DNA from: an uncultured Chlorobiaceae bacterium
Lineage (GTDB): Bacteria > Bacteroidota > Chlorobiia > Chlorobiales > Chlorobiaceae
Length of the DNA stretch: 14,556 bases
Direction: 5' to 3'
Assembly (NCBI GenBank): GCA_903874585.1
Contig: CAIQSY010000152.1
Coordinates: forward strand, 1 to 14,556
Below, one piece after another: positions 13,514 to 14,556 of the stretch (the first letter of the stretch is position 1; the number at the start of each line of letters is the position of its first letter). The position numbers and the translations under genes were made by a program. The notes under the pieces are model-generated. The model was not told the DNA's origin and searched no databases. It worked only from the letters and a program-made list of their open reading frames with translations.

Positions 13514-14451
13514 ATAATCGGCAAATTACCTCACTCTGGAGCAGCGTTCTTGTTGAAGAGTTGATACGCCAAGGTGCGGATTTCTTTTGCATTTCACCCG
13601 GCTCCCGCTCAACACCACTCACCATCGCCATTGCAAGAAACCCGAAAGCGCGATGGAAAATGTTTGTTGACGAACGCTCCGCCGCATTTTTCGCTCTCGG
13701 ATATGCAAGAGCCACCGCCAGACCGGCAGTCCTGATATGCACATCAGGCACTGCCGTCGCAAACTATTTCCCCGCTGTAGTAGAGGCATCAATGGATTTT
13801 CAGCCGATGTTCATCCTCTCAGCCGACCGCCCATTCGAGCTGCTGGAGTGCGGCGCAAACCAAACCATTCGGCAGGAAAATATGTTCGGCGGCTATACAC
13901 GCTGGAGTATGCAGTTGCCCGCACCGTCACCCGACACTCCACTGAAAGCGCTCCTCTCAACGGTCGCTTATGCTGTTGCAAAATCTCTCGGAGAATCCGC
14001 AGGTCCAGTGCATCTGAACCAGCCATTCCGTGAACCTTTTGAACCGGCAACTCCAGAGTTAAACGATCCATGGGTCGCTCCCATTCAGCATTGGCTTGAA
14101 ACCGAAAAACCATTCAGCAGCTCGATAGTGCCTGAAAAAGTGCCTGACAGCAGCACCATAACCATGCTGCGCCAACTGCTCGCAACGGCAGAGCAACCGA
14201 TGATTATTGCCGGCAGCATGGCGAGCAGTGCTGACGCTCTGGCGGTCAGTGAACTTGCCAACGATCTGAACATTCCGTTCTATGCCGATTTTTCATCAGG
14301 TTTGAGAATGGTTGCCTCAGTCCAGCCCTTGCAGCTTTTGCTCCAGTCACCCGAATTCCGGAAATCTTTCAAGTCTGACTTTGTCCTGCACTTTGGAGGC
14401 AACGTTATTGCAAAACATCCATCAACCGCGCTGAAAGAGTGGTATCATTAA
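13510..14451 (+). pseudogene. menD: MenD (SEPHCHC synthase), truncated after the N-terminal half
   Basis: MenD is a thiamine-diphosphate enzyme that joins isochorismate and 2-oxoglutarate, the second step of menaquinone synthesis; family members are about 550-600 residues. Here 313 are present. The N-terminal Pyr domain is intact: SPGSRSTPLT (30-39), DERSAAFFALG with E55 at the catalytic Glu position, TSGTAVANYFPAVVEA, SADRPFELLECGANQTI. A central domain continues to LHFGGNVIAKHPSTALKEWY, then TAA at 14449-14451. The C-terminal domain that binds the cofactor diphosphate and Mg is missing. Composition changes to AT-rich right at the break, so an inserted element is the simplest explanation; the rest of menD may resume beyond the window. 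I start at ATG 13510 (MNNRQITSLW), not the upstream in-frame ATG 13453. A functional second menD elsewhere, or an assembly join, cannot be excluded. Confidence 0.85.
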
Positions 14452-14556
14452 ACCTGTTGATATTTTTATGCTAAAACAATACGTGGATGAGCTTGAATTA
14501 TTGGAAAAGCAGAAAATGGAATCTTTAGAAGCATTATCCTGCATAGCCGACCTTTA
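14452..14556 (+). other. AT-rich sequence after the menD break, with the start of an unidentified ORF
   Basis: After the menD stop the sequence becomes AT-rich. A frame opens at ATG 14468-14470 and runs off the window: MLKQYVDELELLEKQKMES, then LEALSCIADL. It is predicted helical or coiled-coil and I do not recognise it. No inverted terminal repeat or target duplication can be judged from one end. It is consistent with, but not proof of, an insertion element or other mobile DNA in menD. Confidence 0.3.

Overview
The window looks like a bacterial chromosome segment from a green sulfur bacterium or relative (Chlorobiota, Chlorobium/Pelodictyon-like). This is an inference from the gene styles (TpsB-type outer-membrane protein, QueD-like enzyme, RadC, TPR lipoprotein, menF-menD) and from dispersed repeats of a kind common in Bacteroidota/Chlorobiota; no single marker proves it. 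Two compositions alternate. The flanks (about 1-1480 and 10560-14450) are moderately GC-rich, plus-strand housekeeping-type genes. The middle (about 1640-10450) is AT-rich, minus-strand and accessory.

Layout, left to right: the 3' part of a two-partner-secretion transporter (2-946, +); a 6-pyruvoyl-tetrahydropterin synthase/QueD-like gene (1049-1477, +); a non-coding stretch with a 9-bp-stem inverted repeat (1478-1858); then a minus-strand defence operon. In transcription order that operon is: a broken 'MIASPGDV'-type gene (9876-9466), hsdR (9469-6443), a GxxExxY/PD-(D/E)XK protein (6394-5924), hsdS (5927-4572), a PrrC-like anticodon-nuclease candidate (4568-3495) and hsdM (3505-1859). Junctions are ATGA overlaps, a 3-nt gap, an 11-nt overlap, and one 48-nt gap filled by a repeat, so one transcript is likely. 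Upstream lie a decayed tyrosine-recombinase C-terminus, an attC-like imperfect hairpin and a truncated IS transposase start. The right part holds radC (10564-11232), a TPR lipoprotein (11428-12021), menF (12092-13513) and a menD that stops after 313 codons (13510-14451), followed by about 100 bases of different composition that probably belong to an inserted element.

How the genes work together: HsdR/HsdM/HsdS form a type I restriction-modification complex. By analogy with the E. coli prr locus, the embedded ATPase/nuclease would sit latent on that complex and attack tRNA when a phage disables restriction. The broken gene upstream of hsdR was probably another effector, now lost.

The least ordinary feature is that hsdR, hsdS, hsdM and the GxxExxY gene have all absorbed dispersed palindromic repeats in frame. 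hsdR has two copies, hsdM one, and hsdS and GxxExxY each encode a related unit giving the peptide KILKSxNPVNPDSD. The biological parts (PrrC-like nuclease in an R-M operon, GxxExxY proteins) belong to known families; the combination and the in-frame repeat colonisation deserve a second look.
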